Origin: Cercis canadensis
Lineage: Eukaryota > Streptophyta > Magnoliopsida > Fabales > Fabaceae
DNA length: 64,000 nucleotides
Assembly (NCBI GenBank): GCA_003255065.1
Contig: QAOA01007183.1
Span: forward strand, 1,411,001 to 1,475,000
Direction of reading: 5' to 3'
Shown here: positions 37,658 to 51,161 of the stretch, in pieces
Layout: each line of letters begins with the position of its first letter
Position numbering within the stretch: the first letter of the stretch is position 1
Position numbers and translations under genes: made by a program
The notes under the pieces: generated by a model
What the model saw: the letters and a program-made list of their open reading frames with translations, nothing else
Told to the model about the DNA's origin: nothing
Database searches by the model: none

Positions 37658-39271
37658 CACGCAAGCTCGCTAGCTCAAAAATCTCGACTTCAGTTACCAA
37701 TATAACTGATTTGTAGTATTTACTGTTTTAACTATGCATTCAACTGGTATCCAATTACCATTATCACATCTGGATTGTTATCTGCCTCACTTGTAACCTC
37801 AACTTTCCAGTAGAACATCTTGTGTAATGCTTCGTTTTATTGAGTGAGAAATGCTTGAACCGATATTTCCTTTCATTACTTGTTTATCTCTTGATGCATG
37901 GTTTGGATAATGGCGCGCCACTGAATTTCGGTTGTACAAAATAGGGGCTCAGAGTGTTTTTGGTATATGGGGTAAAGAAAGTAAAATTTAAAAAATATAA
38001 TTACTTTGCGTCTCCTGCTGCCTCTTAACTCATAAGGGTGCTTCATGCTTGTGTTGTGGGTTTGCGGAATTGCACAAGTTTACTTGGAGAGTTGTATAAA
38101 TATTTTAGTGCATTATAAATTTACACATTTTTTGTATTTACACGTTGTATAATTTGAATTTGATTTGATTTATCTAAACATTAACCGAAGATGCCACAAT
38201 GGCTATGGCTCTCTTGTCATTATTTGGATTATGTACATGATTGCTAATCCAAGTTTTGAAACGAAAATTTTATAACCCCTTTCGTTTCTCTCTCTCTTTT
38301 TTAATTTTTAATTTTTTTTTATCTTGAAACAGAAGTTTAAGTCACAATTGTCTAGTAAGGTGTACTGCATGTGTATAGCTGAAACTTCCTAACCTTGTGA
38401 TAATATAAATATTTTCCTGAATTTTGGGATAAGTTTTAATATTATTTAAAACAATTATTCTATTTTTAAACATTTAGTTATCCGCAATATATTCTTTCTG
38501 TTTAGATTATGTCTAATATAAATAACAAACTATTATAACTTTGTTCTTTTTGCTGTAAATTAATAATCTTTTAACTCAACAACTTACAAAGCAGCGAACA
38601 TTTTAAAATTGTTAGCTATTACCAAATGGATTTAATTTTGATTCATAAACAATCAAACAAAAAAGTTTTACACAATTATTAAATCATGTGTTGCTATATA
38701 TATAAAAAAAAAAACTTTTAAAATAAATTAATATCAATAAAAAAAAGTGGGTAATAATTATCAATAAAAAAATTTAATTACATTAATTATGTGACACTAT
38801 TCTATTTGATTATGGTGTCTAAAATTTTACAAGTGACAATAAATCAAATTTAAACTCTTACTAAATAATGGTTCTGAGCAATAGCTTAAATGATTATGTA
38901 CTCAATTTTTAAAGTTAGTAAAACTCTTAAAATCTAGTTTAAATCCTGATGTGCATGTTCTTAGTAGTTGCAGTATTATTATAATGATATTATTAGCTAT
39001 TTAAATGTATATTCTTTCTTATAATTTTTTTTATAAATATATATAAATACACATTGTAATTTAAATATTTTATCTTTGAAATAAAAAAATCTTACCATAA
39101 CAAATTGAATAATTTTTTTAAAAAGGTTGAACTCTTCTAATTCCTATTCCTTTATATTATTTTAATTAAAAAAAATCCAAGTCTATCTATAATAAAGAAC
39201 CTAATCCACTCGAAAATTTACTTTCCACTGTCATCACAAGCAACTGGTCCAAATGTGGACCCAAATTTTTA

Positions 39272-40356
39272 GGGGCAAAATTATCAAAATAGTGCTATTT
39301 AATAAAGAAATTACGAAATTAAGATTACTTTTGAAACTATTTACTAAAATTGGTCAATTTTTTTTGCACAATACACGTTAAAGCATTTTTCTCAGAAAAT
39401 GCTAAAATATTATAGTGTTTTAAATAATAAAGTTAAAATGTAAAACAAGTTTTCTGTAAAAAAAAAAACTTTTTTTTTTTGAAAACGGAAGAAAACACTG
39501 ATTTATTTCAACGTTTTGTAATAAGACATACGAATTCATTCAAGTGTGTCTTTTAAGGAAACACAAAAATGAATTCACGTGTCCTTATGCTACATGCTGA
39601 AACATTTCAGCGTTTCCTGTCATGTACTTTTTAATATTTTTTTTTTCATTTTCTTTCTCTTTCTTCTTTTCTCTCTCTCTCTCTCTGTCTGACTCTCCTC
39701 TCTCTTTCTCCGTCTGACTCTCCTCTCTTTCTTTCTCTATTTCTCTCTCTCTCCCGTCTAACTCTCCTCTCTCTCCCTATTTCTCTTTCCACCATTTCAA
39801 CGTGTCTCACTTTTTCTTTTTAACATTATAGTGTGTCTGATAGGACACACGGAAATAAATTCGCGTTTTTTATTTTTTCAAAAAATTATCAGATTTCTCT
39901 TTTACATTTTAGTGTTTTCAGATAAAACGTTTAGCGTTTTTTATATAAACATTTTTTCTTTTATTTTAGTGTTTATTATTTAAAACGCTATATCATTTTA
40001 GCGTTTTTTAAAAGAAACATTAATTTAACGAAAATTCTATGATACTACATGAGTATGTCATACTACACTGACGTGACAAGTATACGTAATTTTTATATTT
40101 TATTAAATATAAATATATTTTATTTTATTTTCTCAAATAAATTTAAAAATAATTAATTTGTACATGTATTATTCTCATATTTTGCTAATCTTATGTAGTA
40201 TGACATACTACATAAATATAAAAAGTATCTAAGAAACCTTCTTAATTTAAACATGTATTGTGCAAAAAAAGTGACCTATTTTGATAAATAGTTTTAAAAA
40301 TAATATAATTTCGTAATTTCTTTATTAAATAGCATTATTTTGGTAAATTTGCCTCT
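39272..40356. mobile_element. Large foldback element with arms of over 100 bp
   Basis: The left end (GGGGCAAAATTATCAAAATA ... TTGCACAATACACGT) returns inverted at the right end (ACATGTATTGTGCAA ... TTTTGGTAAATTTGCCTC), over about 110 bp. Matching continues inwards through TTTAAATAAT/ATTATTTAAA and the AGCGTTTT/AAAATGCT words. The loop region has a long CT-rich tract (39654-39790). The flanks share at most TTTTA, so the target duplication is uncertain. No transposase. The right arm is interrupted by a second element at 40029-40241. Confidence 0.75.
40029..40241 (+). mobile_element. Mutator-type MITE, family B, copy 1 (nested)
   Basis: The 213-bp unit is flanked on both sides by the 9-bp direct repeat TTAATTTAA (40020-40028 and 40242-40250). 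Its ends are inverted: TTCTATGATACTAC... at the left and GTATCTAAGAAACC at the right, with CATACTAC/GTAGTATG further in. A 9-bp target duplication is the usual mark of Mutator-like elements. It sits in the right arm of the larger element, so it inserted later. Confidence 0.8.
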
Positions 40357-41087
40357 TTTATGCATTAGATTTGTTTCTTTTTTTTTTGCCGTTGAATCAA
40401 AGAATAAAAAAAAAGCAACCGTATACTTTGACTTTTTCACTAGAAAATCTAAATGAAGATAAGATAAAAATTTTCCATTGCTCTTGCTGGTTAATTTAAG
40501 AAAGAGTAATAATGCTTTAATGTAAAACTTAAATAATATATAAAAAAAAACCTAAGTTTGTATGATAATAGGTGATGATTTTTTTTAAAATAATTTTTCA
40601 GTATTTTACTATTTTTATATTTTTTTATATGTTTCACATTAAATTTTCCATCATATCAAGGCAATATTTTGGGTCAAATACGAGATTCTAATTTGATCAA
40701 AATCCAGCTTTGAATCAAATATAAAAAAAAATTCCAGCTTTTAAGAAAGGTTAAAACAAGAAAATTGGTTGCCTCTCAAAACTGATTTCATGCCCCGAAT
40801 CGAAACTTCGGAACAAACACACGCTAGGCAGCGTCGCAGACGTGACACACCCTGAGACTGATTACATGGAATTTTCATGAACTCAATTGTCAACCGAACT
40901 CTCTCATATATATATTTTTTTAATAATTTAAATTATAATTTTTTTGCCTTTTTTCCTTCCTTTCCTAAAACCCTTCTATTCCCCTTCCAAGTTCCAAGTA
41001 TCACTCTTCATCACTCATGGAAAACTAGCGCGCTCTTTTGAGCAAGAAAGAGATACAAACAGACGACACGATTAGTGAGGTTCAGGC

Positions 41088-44000
41088 ATGGGGGCTCTTG
41101 CTACATTCACTCCATGGACTCCCGAAGACGATCTTTTGCTTAAGAACGCTGTTGAGGTAGAGTTATTATACCCATCATTGCTATTCACTCTGTAATTTCC
41201 ATAACCGTCCCTTTTCTGTATTTCGATTTGAACCTTCTTGTGTTGCCGTTATCTTCTACACCTTGAAGGAGCTCTCCACTTGTGTCTTTCTTTCTCCGTC
41301 ATTGAATTCTTCTTTTGAAAATCCAAGAATTAACTGCTTCTAATATTTTTAGTTTGGTATGGTGTTTATAAGGGATTTGGAAATTCGATTTTTTAGTGCT
41401 CATCAATAATTTTTTGAAAGGCTCTGTTTCGTCTAACATAAGATGTTTACTAAGTTTCCCATGCTAAATTATCTGAATGGGAATGGAGGAGTATGAAAAT
41501 GTCGGACAAGGTCAAGTAATACCTCTAAGACGATAGCCACGGATTTGGAATTCGAACTCTACATGTGCCATATTTTTCAGCCACATTTTCAGATATTATC
41601 TTTCAGGGGGCTGGAAGAATGCCAACTTCAGTTGTATACTAGATTCGAGACTATCAATGGCTAGTGGTTTCCTGTGCATATAGGCAAAGCCGTCTCATAG
41701 GTGTGCGTGATAAAGTACTGTCTCAGCAGATGTCAGACTAGGCAATATTGATTTATAACATCTCAAGTTTTTAGTTGTTGCTACTGTTGATATTGGCAAA
41801 TTTTTCTCTTCTCATATTTTTATTTTTATTTTTTTTGTTTTTAAATTTGGGAGTGAGGGGTAGAGGAAGTTCACTATAATACAGTATTTAAGAAATGCCC
41901 ACATTTAGAGACATCTGTTCTAGGATTAATGTTTAGCTTAATCTTTAGCTATCTATTTGCAGGCTGGTGCTTCCTTAGAGTCCCTTGCGAAAGGTGCTGT
42001 GCAATTCTCTCGAAGATTTTCTGTTCGAGAAATACAAGATCGTTGGTATTCTCTCCTCTATGATCCTATTATTTCTGCTGAAGCCTCTGCATGCATGAGT
42101 AACTTTGAGCTTTCCATTTCGTCTCACCCATCAAAGTTCAGTAAAATTGGACAGTCAAAAGAAATCAAACTTAATTCTGTTAAGAGAAAAGCTGAAAGTG
42201 TTCGCAGTTCTTACTATGCTATGCGTAAAAGAATCTGCAATGACACATTTACTTCTATGGACTTAAGTTTTCTTGTTGGACCTGAAAATAGCAATTATTT
42301 AGAAAATGGAGCTGAGCCTTTACCAGAAAACTGCATGCCTGAAGGTGCCCCCTTGGACCATTTCGGATTCAAAGGATCAAATTTTGATCCTATGCATTGT
42401 GCTTTGCCTGAAAATATGATGGATGGTGGTGAAGCTACTAATGGAGTTACTGCCCATGCCTTTTACACTGGAGTTGAGGAACCAGTTGAAGAGAATTTCC
42501 CTATTGATCAAACAAATATACCTAAGGAAGAACCTCAAATTCTTGGAGAAAATGTGTCTTTGCATGGAGGTTTCGAGGAACCAGGTGGTCCAAAGGACTT
42601 GGCTGTAGATTGTCTGATTGGAGATGGTAGTTTAGAGAAAATGCCTTTATCTCCATTTGATCCGATCAACCATGATCCTGGAAATTTGTGTTCTGAGTTT
42701 GATGGAGATCATGTCTTTGATTCACCTGATTTACAGTGCGGAACATCATTTAACACTATGCAGTTATCTCCAATTCCTGATATACCAATCTGGAGAACAG
42801 ATGAGGGCATTGACGAACCTGATATGTCATGCGATGATTTCAAAAATTCTATTCCTTGTGGGGAAGCTTATTTGGCTGAACTGTCCAATTCCCTCTTGAA
42901 CTTCACTAATGAAGAAGAACTCTATTTGATGGATGTTGATGCGAAAGATGGGTTTGATAAGTCTTATTATGATGGCCTAAGTTCACTCTTGTTAAATTCA
43001 CCAAATGATGTTAGTCCAGATCATATACCCAAAATAATTGAAACAGAGACGTTATCGGCTTCAAATGAACATCTTACAGATCTGTCAGTTTCTTGTCATG
43101 CAGAAGTAGATAACAGCAAGGGGTCATGCTCTAGCACCGGACAAGTGGTTCACAAATCAGAGGTCCCAATGCCGTCTTCTGCCTCAGCTAAAGACCCTCG
43201 GTTTCCTGAACTGATTAATGGAGTTATTTGCTGTACATTAAACACTGAGGACACAGAAATTCCATCCAATGATGACGTTTTCCTACCCTTTAATGTCCCC
43301 CCTTCGACAGTTCCCTCTCCTAAATGGAATTTTCAAGCAGACAATAAACCAATTTCATCATTTGTTGAGGATTTTGGACATAGCCATAGAACTGATGAAA
43401 GAGGTACAATCCTGATGCCAGTAGAACAGAAAATTCCTGGAGAGTCTCAAGTATCTTCTCACATGATGGGATCACCTTCCTTGCCAGGACCTTTTAGTGG
43501 TTCTAAGGTAAAATATGAGTTTCCCAATATTCACGCCTCACAGACAGCATCTAGGAGTGCAGTTATTGTTTCTGGTGGCTCAGGTGGAATTAATTCTGCA
43601 AACACAAGCACCAATGCTCTTGTACATGTGAACCCAAAGGAAGAGGCTACTAATATTGCCCTGGCAAAGCATTTAAGCAGTGATTTAACAAACTCTTCCA
43701 ATGAGAAACTGGCTCATGGTTCTAAGAGCTTTAGAACTCATCCTCACCCACATGCCTCAGGCATGAAACAGGAAAAAGATTTAGTCATGCCAATTCAAGA
43801 TCATCAACTACTACATGCTGAAGTGGGATCCTCTGATGTTGTTAGCTCAGGGCTGGTTGCAAACCCTCTGACATCAGATCAGGAAGAGCAACATATGGAG
43901 AGTGAGGATGATGTTCCTTATTATTCTGACATTGAGGCAATGGTAAGTCCTGTAATACTGACCTTTCAGTTGACAGTTAGCTTTACCTGTTATGTATTTA

Positions 44001-47000
44001 TCACAATTTGCTGACTTGTTCATTTTTCCCTCCGACAGATACTTGATATGGACTTGGATCCTGATGACCAGGATTTGTGTTGTAGTGAGGAAGGTATGAC
44101 TTAGAATTTTTTGTATTTGGCTTGCTTGTTGCTTGCTTTTTGTTCTTTTGCCTCCTGCTTGTTTTGGATAAGGTAAACTAATACAGACCAATGGCCCAAC
44201 TAGATAACAATATCATTTCTCATTGTTTTTGTGATGCTGCCTTATGGCATGGCAACATGCTTCAGTGACTTAGACAGTTGATAGCCTTCTGAGAACTCAT
44301 TTGACATCCTTATGGTTGCTTCTTTACTCAATGTCTACTGCACTTATTTGTTAAACTTTTCATGAGTTAGTATGTAAATTTGAGAGGTATTCTTGATAAT
44401 ACAACTGATATGTGGCCTAGGTTATTATGATAAATGAAATGTGCATATGTTTTGGGGTTCCACTTGTCAGTTGCACAATGTCTGCAGATTTGTGTAATAT
44501 ATACAAAATATGTGTATAGTATCTTGTGTGCCCTTGTGTGTGCATGTTCGCCATGGTCAGTTTATGGGCTTTCACCATGTTACTTTAATTCATTAAGTTT
44601 TATTTTGATTACGTTCTTAATGCTGAATAGTGCTAAGTTCAAGCATAGCATTATTAAGTATTTAATGTTATTTTTATTTACTACTCTTTTTATAACCTGC
44701 TTTCAATAGTTTCCACCTTGTCATGATCACATTTTTGTTGAAGGAAATATGCCTATTTTCTTCATTCTTTCTTCCATCATCCGTTTTTGTATCATAGCTT
44801 AACAATGTTATATTCTGTTTACAATTTAGTATCAAAATATCAACATGAGGACACTAAGCGAGCTATCATAAGGCTGGAACAGGGTGCTCATTCTTGTATG
44901 CAAAGAGCCATTGCTTCACATGGAGCATTTGCTGTTTTATATGATCGCCATTCAAAGCATTATATAAAGAAACCTGAGGTATTTAAACATTGGAAATCCA
45001 TACATGATCTACTTGCCATTTTAGAAGATATTTTCCTCATAATTCCTATGAGTATTTAACAAATAACAATTGCATGTTGTTTTCTTTCTTCTTGATTTGT
45101 TTACTGCCATGGAAGAAAATGGTGTGTGTATGTATTACTTATTTATTTATCTCTTTCATGATTGAGTTGTTTCATTCGGATAGTGTTTCTGACTTAAGCC
45201 AGTCATTGGATTGTAAATTATCGAGTGGGTTGTAAGGAAAGTCAAATGTTTAATGAAGTCATGGTTAGACAAATTTGTTTTGTAATTATATGCATATGTG
45301 TGCTTCAAAAGTTGCCCCACCCTTGATGTACACTTTTGTTACAGATGAAGCTTGGAGCACCTTATATAATTAATTTGTGTTTTTCTTACTTTATATTTCA
45401 ATAAATACAGGTTTTCTGTATGATATCTAATAGCATCTATTCATCCTACAGGTTTTACTTGGTAGAGCAACAGGAGATGTTCTTGTTGACATTGACTTGG
45501 GCAAAGGAGGGTACACTAACAAAATATCTCGACGTCAGGTTGGTTATTTACTACCACTGAGTTATGTGTTCATGTAGCTGCAGCCTTTTTGCTGCACTTT
45601 CATATGTTCTAATAAGACTTGTGTTATCTCCATCCCTCTCATGTTGGACTTGCTGTGTTTGCATCAACAATTTAGTTATGATTTACTAATCACCTCAACA
45701 TGCTTCATGACATTCTTCCACGGTCAAGTGCTTGACTCTTTGCTCTCAGCCTAAGCCATGGCTGCTTAGATCACATAGATCTATATTAAAAAAAAAAAAT
45801 CGTAAGATATGGGCAACTCTCATGCTACCAGTCGACCTTAAAAACAGTCTTTCCTTCAAATTGTGGCATCAATGACTCAATAAGAAAGTCAATGTATTCT
45901 TGGGAATCTTTTGGAGGAGCAAATTTAGGATTGGACGGTTTAGTTTAGTGTAGCAAGGACCTATAAATGCTCTAAAGAATCGGTTTAATTTGTTTGAGTT
46001 GAATGAAGTGTGTAGTTGCTTTCTTTTTTCCTTTGGCTTTCTATTTTCTGGTGGTTTAAAGAGTGCTATCCTCTGGGAAGCAAGTATTTCAGTTAAGGCT
46101 CATGGGAAAGGAATATTTGTGGTACAGATTTGGTGTTGCTTTATTGGCTCATATGTCAGGATAGTGTTTGTGTGTGCGTACACATGTTTGTGTTTGGATA
46201 AGGTAGTTCCATTTTGCAATTTGAAGTTTTTAATCTGGAGTGTATACACCGTGAATGATGGCAAGATGGCAAGGTAGTTCCATTCTGCTTAAAGGCCGAA
46301 ACTAAGACTATCTTTTAAGATTCTTTGAGACAGTATGTCAATTGACTATTGAGATCTTAGATGGCAAGATGTCTTCACTGCCAAATACAAGTTGGTTTCA
46401 GAAAATTTAGTTATGCTTTACCCTTGCTAATCTTTTAGGCAATTATAAAGATGGACAAAGTCGGATCTTTCTACCTCAAAAACCTTGGCAAGAGTTTGAT
46501 CATGGTAAATAACAAAGAAGTGCATCCCGGTCTATCTCAAAGACTACATTCAAGTTGTCTTGTTGAGGTATGTTCCTACAGCTCATTGTACCCAAATTTG
46601 GTTGGTTGGTATAAGTAACATTATGCACATTGGGGAAGTTTTACTGTATTTAATGTATAATCTAAAACCTCTCTTCAATTTGTAATCTGCTCTTTCAATT
46701 AGGATTGCTACTAGTAACCCAACCCTTCTAGTAGCAATCCTGGTAATGAATTCAAATTTATTAACTGAATACTCATGTAAAATTTGTTTTATTTCATTAT
46801 TTTTTTTTTTTTGGGTTGGTGGGAAGGTAGTACTGTCACTACTGTGTTAAAATGTATTGGATACAATAGGATTACTAATATTAGTAAGAGAAAAAAAAAA
46901 ATTATGTGAAGAAAAGTATTCTTTTTAGTTGCTAAGGTAACTCCCCACAAGTCTGAAACAAAATGTAAATGGTTATTTTTGCAGATAAAGGGTATGCCAT

Positions 47001-47074
47001 TCATATTTGAGACAAATCAAAGTCGTGTGAAGCACTACCTGGATGGTATTACTGAAAATAACTGCACCCTGTAG
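41088..47074 (+). CDS. FHA-domain / MCRS_N nuclear protein (EMB1967-like)
   Basis: Seven exons (41088-41156, 41963-43942, 44039-44093, 44830-44978, 45452-45538, 46439-46567, 46985-47074) join in frame to 852 residues. The N-terminus is a SANT-like segment of the microspherule-protein-1 type (TPWTPEDDLLLKNAVEAGAS ... FSVREIQDRWYSLLYD). The long exon 2 encodes a Ser/Asp-rich, probably disordered middle. The C-terminus is a forkhead-associated domain, a phosphothreonine-binding fold, with LLGRATGDVLVDIDLG (G755, R756), KISRRQ (S777, R778) and FYLKNLGKSLIMVNN. The usual SRRH is SRRQ here. Animal MCRS1 belongs to INO80/NSL chromatin complexes; the plant role is known mainly from the embryo-lethal phenotype I recall for Arabidopsis EMB1967. 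It lies directly downstream of the AP3-type gene in the same orientation. Confidence 0.93.
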
Positions 47075-48691
47075 TGTCAGTTGTAATGATAGTAAATTAG
47101 TAAGAGGTGCACTAGCATGGAAGGTGCTTATTTTTACTGCACTTTCTGGTTTTAGTAAGGTATGATTCGGCTGTTTTATGTTTGTGCTTTTGCATCTCAT
47201 GCTTTCATCTGTGTGACAGATCATCCACCCCCTCCCCCTTTTTCCCTTTTTCTTTTAGTTTCCTTTTTTCCATTGTTCCCCCTTCTCCCCTGAAAGTGGA
47301 CAATTCTTCAACCCAAAGTTTATGTAATACGGCCAATATATCCCAACCCTGAAGCTACATGAAGTAAGTCTCTCTATTCATTTTTTCACATGTTACCAAT
47401 GCTGAATCTGAATTTTATATAACCCTGCATGTGCTATAGGGTAAGAATGCATGCTCTTCTCTCTTTGAAAAATCTCTCTTTTTTTGTTCTTAGTATCACT
47501 GACCATTGTTTTGGATTTGAGAATGAGTAATGCTGCAATTAGTAATAAAATTACCAATTGTAATTCAATGGCTCCATTCCTTTGTCCACTTTTGATTTGC
47601 TTTTTTTTTTTTTATTTTTTATTTTTCATATAAAGACTGACCAAATCCGGGGATGGTGAATGAAATTCTGTGACAAATATGGTGCACTTCAGAAATAACT
47701 TTCTATGAAATTCTGTGGCTTGCATCATTGCATGTTTATTGGTTGAGTTTTCTCTTGTCGGATGTGCATCGGAGATGTGTATAATCCTTCATCACGTATG
47801 CTAAGGTATTTTTATTCCTCTTATGCCTTCTGCTTTCCATATTACCCTACCAGCAGGACCTTTATTATGCTCTGCCAGTCGTGGAAACCATCTTAAGCAC
47901 AGGCCAACCAAATAAAATCATTACTTGTTGGGCATGCACATGAAAGGCACGTGCTTGAGCCAATACCCAATAGATCATCATACAAGGGAGAGTTGTCGTT
48001 TGGTGAACTGTTTCTTTCCTTTTGTGTTTTCCTGGCCCTGGTAACTGGTAAATCATTAAATAGTGTTGCTTCATTTCCTATCATTAACTAACGGTAGCGA
48101 AAAAAAAGAATCACAATACTGATGGCTTAAAGTGATAAAACGGACAGGCCTTCTTGCTCTTGGAGATTTTTCAGCTGTTGCTTCGGAAGAGTGCATCAAT
48201 CTAATGATCCATGAAAAAAAGGAAAAGAAAGCTGGACTTATAAAGTCCAATTACTTCAATTTATTACTACTGAATTTTAAAGTTGTTTCCTCAAAATATC
48301 TAATATATACATCACAGTATGATTGCATTTATAATTCTAGCCCATCAATTATATAATAATTCCACATGGCCTGACAAAACTGATGGGCCGTGAATTGCTT
48401 TTATCTGTATTCTAGCCCATGTCCATATGGCAAAGCAGCTCTACTGGACAATTCCTCTGGTCCAGATAAATATCCTTAGATCCATTTGAACACATAGGAA
48501 ATTTCAAGTTCTCGTGTCTTTAAAAAGTTATGTATATGTAAGATGTAACAATAATTGGCAAGATGTCCACCAGGTAAACAGTTCAATTCGGTAATGAAGC
48601 CTCCATGGTTGAGGCGAGGCGAGGCTCCGGGGTAGTTTTAAATAAATGAAGTGCATTTGGAGATTCAAAGACAACATTTCATTTATATTTA

Positions 48692-49047
48692 GGCTTAAAT
48701 GCAATTTTGGTCTCCCTATTTTACCTGAATGAACGATTTGGTCCTCTCATTTTAAAAAATTACAAAATAGTTCCTACTGTTTAGCATGACATTGCACTTT
48801 TGGTCCAAGACACTAACGCCGTCCAAAATTTGACTACGAGTTTGACGTGGCAACTATCAATATGTCAGATATCCTTCCAATGTCTATGCTACGTCAGCCT
48901 CACTGTCAACTTTTGGACGGAGTTAGTGTCCTCGACCAAAAGTGCAACTTAGGGGTAAACAGTAAGGACTATTTTGTAATTTTTTAAAATAGGGGGACCA
49001 AATCGTTCATTTAGGTAAAATAGGGGGACTAAAACTGCATTTAAGCC
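48692..49047. mobile_element. Mutator-type MITE with 9-bp target duplication
   Basis: The 356-bp element is bounded by TTATATTTA on both sides (48683-48691 and 49048-49056). Its terminal inverted repeats are about 100 bp: GGCTTAAATGCAATTTTGGT at the left and ACTAAAACTGCATTTAAGCC at the right, followed inwards by CTATTTTACCTGAATGAACG and its inverse. The interior has no reading frame. Long similar ends plus a 9-bp duplication identify it as a non-autonomous Mutator-like element. Confidence 0.92.
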
Positions 49048-51097
49048 TTATATTTATTCAGTCAAAGAAGGATGAAAGAAGTTAACGTCTCCTTTAATTT
49101 CCTCTTCTTTGTTATCTTATTGGATTTCTCTCTCTTTCCGTATTCTTCCCAAAAATAAGTCAATGGGAGAGAGAGCTATATTGCTATCAAAATTTGAGAT
49201 GTGTCACATTTGATCTATTTTATTTGCAAAAATAACTATGAGGTCCCCCACAAATGTAACCATCATGTGCAAGTTATGCTTTCAAGCACAACTTTCAAGG
49301 GAGAATCGATGTGGTGCGTAGTGTTTCAAGTTGACACTTTAATGATCCACCAAATAAGGTATGGGCGAGGATCTTGGATCTTGTTCATTTTGCGCACTTG
49401 GACCGCCTATCATACCTTGCCATACTTGACTCGGATGACTATGAATTATCACATAATCCTTTCCATTCCTATATCATAATTACCAAGCGAATATTGCTAT
49501 ATATAATTTTTTTCAATCTTCAACTTGATCTGTCTAGAATGTATTATTCTCTCTCTCTCTCTCTCTTAACATGTACATCTCCCAAGTAAAAGAGCATTTG
49601 AAGTTGGGAAACTAACCTCACTTAAATAAGATATAAAATGATTTGTAGATAAATTAAACTATTAAACTAATATGGTTTTAAATAATTTTTTTTGAAAAAA
49701 ATTATTTATAAACAAATTTAATTTTACAAATTTAAATGTTTCAGACAGGGAAGCTTTTCCAATCTCTCCAATCAAATTACAAAAAATTTAACAAGGTTGA
49801 ACTTTTCTTAACTACCCACCGAGAAAATTCAGAAACAGAACATTGTTATATTGGTGTCCAAACTCCAAACAGCCCTTGGTAAGGCAAAGAGGCACCCACC
49901 TGGGACGAGTGGCCAAGTTGGGGGCATCCTCTGTCGGCAGATAACCCCTCATTCTGTTCTTGAGCTTAAAAAACCTTATCCAACGCATAGTTATTAATAG
50001 AAGATAGCCAAGAACCAGAACCTTGTGGAAATGACATGGCAAGGCATTATGGGTTGAAACTTGAAAGAACTTGTTCACCTGTTCCTATTCCAACATTGCA
50101 CTAGCGATAGCGAACTAGTCCAGTCTAGTCAAGTCAGTCCAAGAATATTGTTGATTCTTGAATGTTGATTAATGTCTCACACACACACTTAGGGCCCAAA
50201 GTGAATCAGTGATTGAAATTGCAAATTACCTTATACCCCCATCCATGATCCAACATTCCAACCCTTTCCAGTTGGCTCATCACTCTCAGTCCAAGAATAT
50301 TCTCAGTTGGCATCAATTGCTTACCATGCACGTTATGCCCCATCTTCATTAATCATAAACACCTACCCCAAACTATAAAACCAGACACTATATTTGATAA
50401 ATGAATAATGATTCTTGCATTAGCATTGCCCCTTCTTGGTGCCATATGAGTTCTTATTTCTTCAGTGGTTTTACAATGTAGCTCTTGCAAAGGCTTAGCA
50501 TCACACTTCCTTTTGGGTCCACTCAGTTTTAAGAATATGGAATATGATTCTAATCGCCGAAACACAGATCCTTTTAATGGTATCAATAACTTTGATATGG
50601 ACATTTCGCACACATTAAACCCACTTCCGTTCTTTCGCAAAGATGCAATAATTGTAACAAAACATATAGAGGAAGTAACTCCCATGAAATTGGGCAAGAG
50701 GAAAAAAAAGAAAAAACACATTTCAGGCAAAATAAGCTTAGCTCACAGTTAGAGTAGATAATGATTTGAATGAATATGGTCTCAACTTTTTAATTTATGA
50801 AAAAATAAAGAAAACTTCTTCTTCTAAGCCAGAGAAAGGGAGGGAGAAATTTTTTATGTCTTCTACGCGGACCAAAAGCTTTTTCTCCCCCAAACACAAG
50901 CAAGGGTAATTAGTAAATGGAAAATATTAATTGGTGAATGATGTGAATTTATAGTTATTCTTAGATAATTTTATGATTTTTATCACTTTATTTCATTTAA
51001 CAACTTTTGAATTTTAATAAAAATTAGTCAGATTTTTTTTTTTAAGCTAAATAACATTACTTAATGGCCTATGATAAGATTTCCCATGCCATACAGG

Positions 51098-51130
51098 TAG
51101 TGGCGGATCTAAACATTTTGGCTAGTGGGG

Positions 51131-51161
<31 letters not shown>

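Larger units (their letters stand above)
37658..41087. other. Intergenic region between the AP3-type and FHA genes
   Basis: It starts with the AP3 3' UTR. The rest is AT-rich and contains one large inverted-repeat element with a nested MITE (39272-40356). The last few hundred bases are the promoter and leader of the FHA gene. No gene seen. Confidence 0.55.

Noticed and set aside
41520..41575. GAGTTCGAATTCC-type word on the minus strand, a possible tRNA B box
   Set aside because: No acceptor stem, anticodon arm or A box at the right distance; it lies in intron 1 of the FHA gene.
44434..44709. 91-codon hydrophobic frame inside intron 3 of the FHA gene
   Set aside because: It lies fully within an intron bounded by good splice sites, and its T-rich codons produce the hydrophobic look.
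50353..50752. Overlapping open frames on both strands (125 and 95 codons)
   Set aside because: Both are extended by non-ATG starts, have no domain, leader or splice context that I recognise, and contain A/T-run homopolymers.
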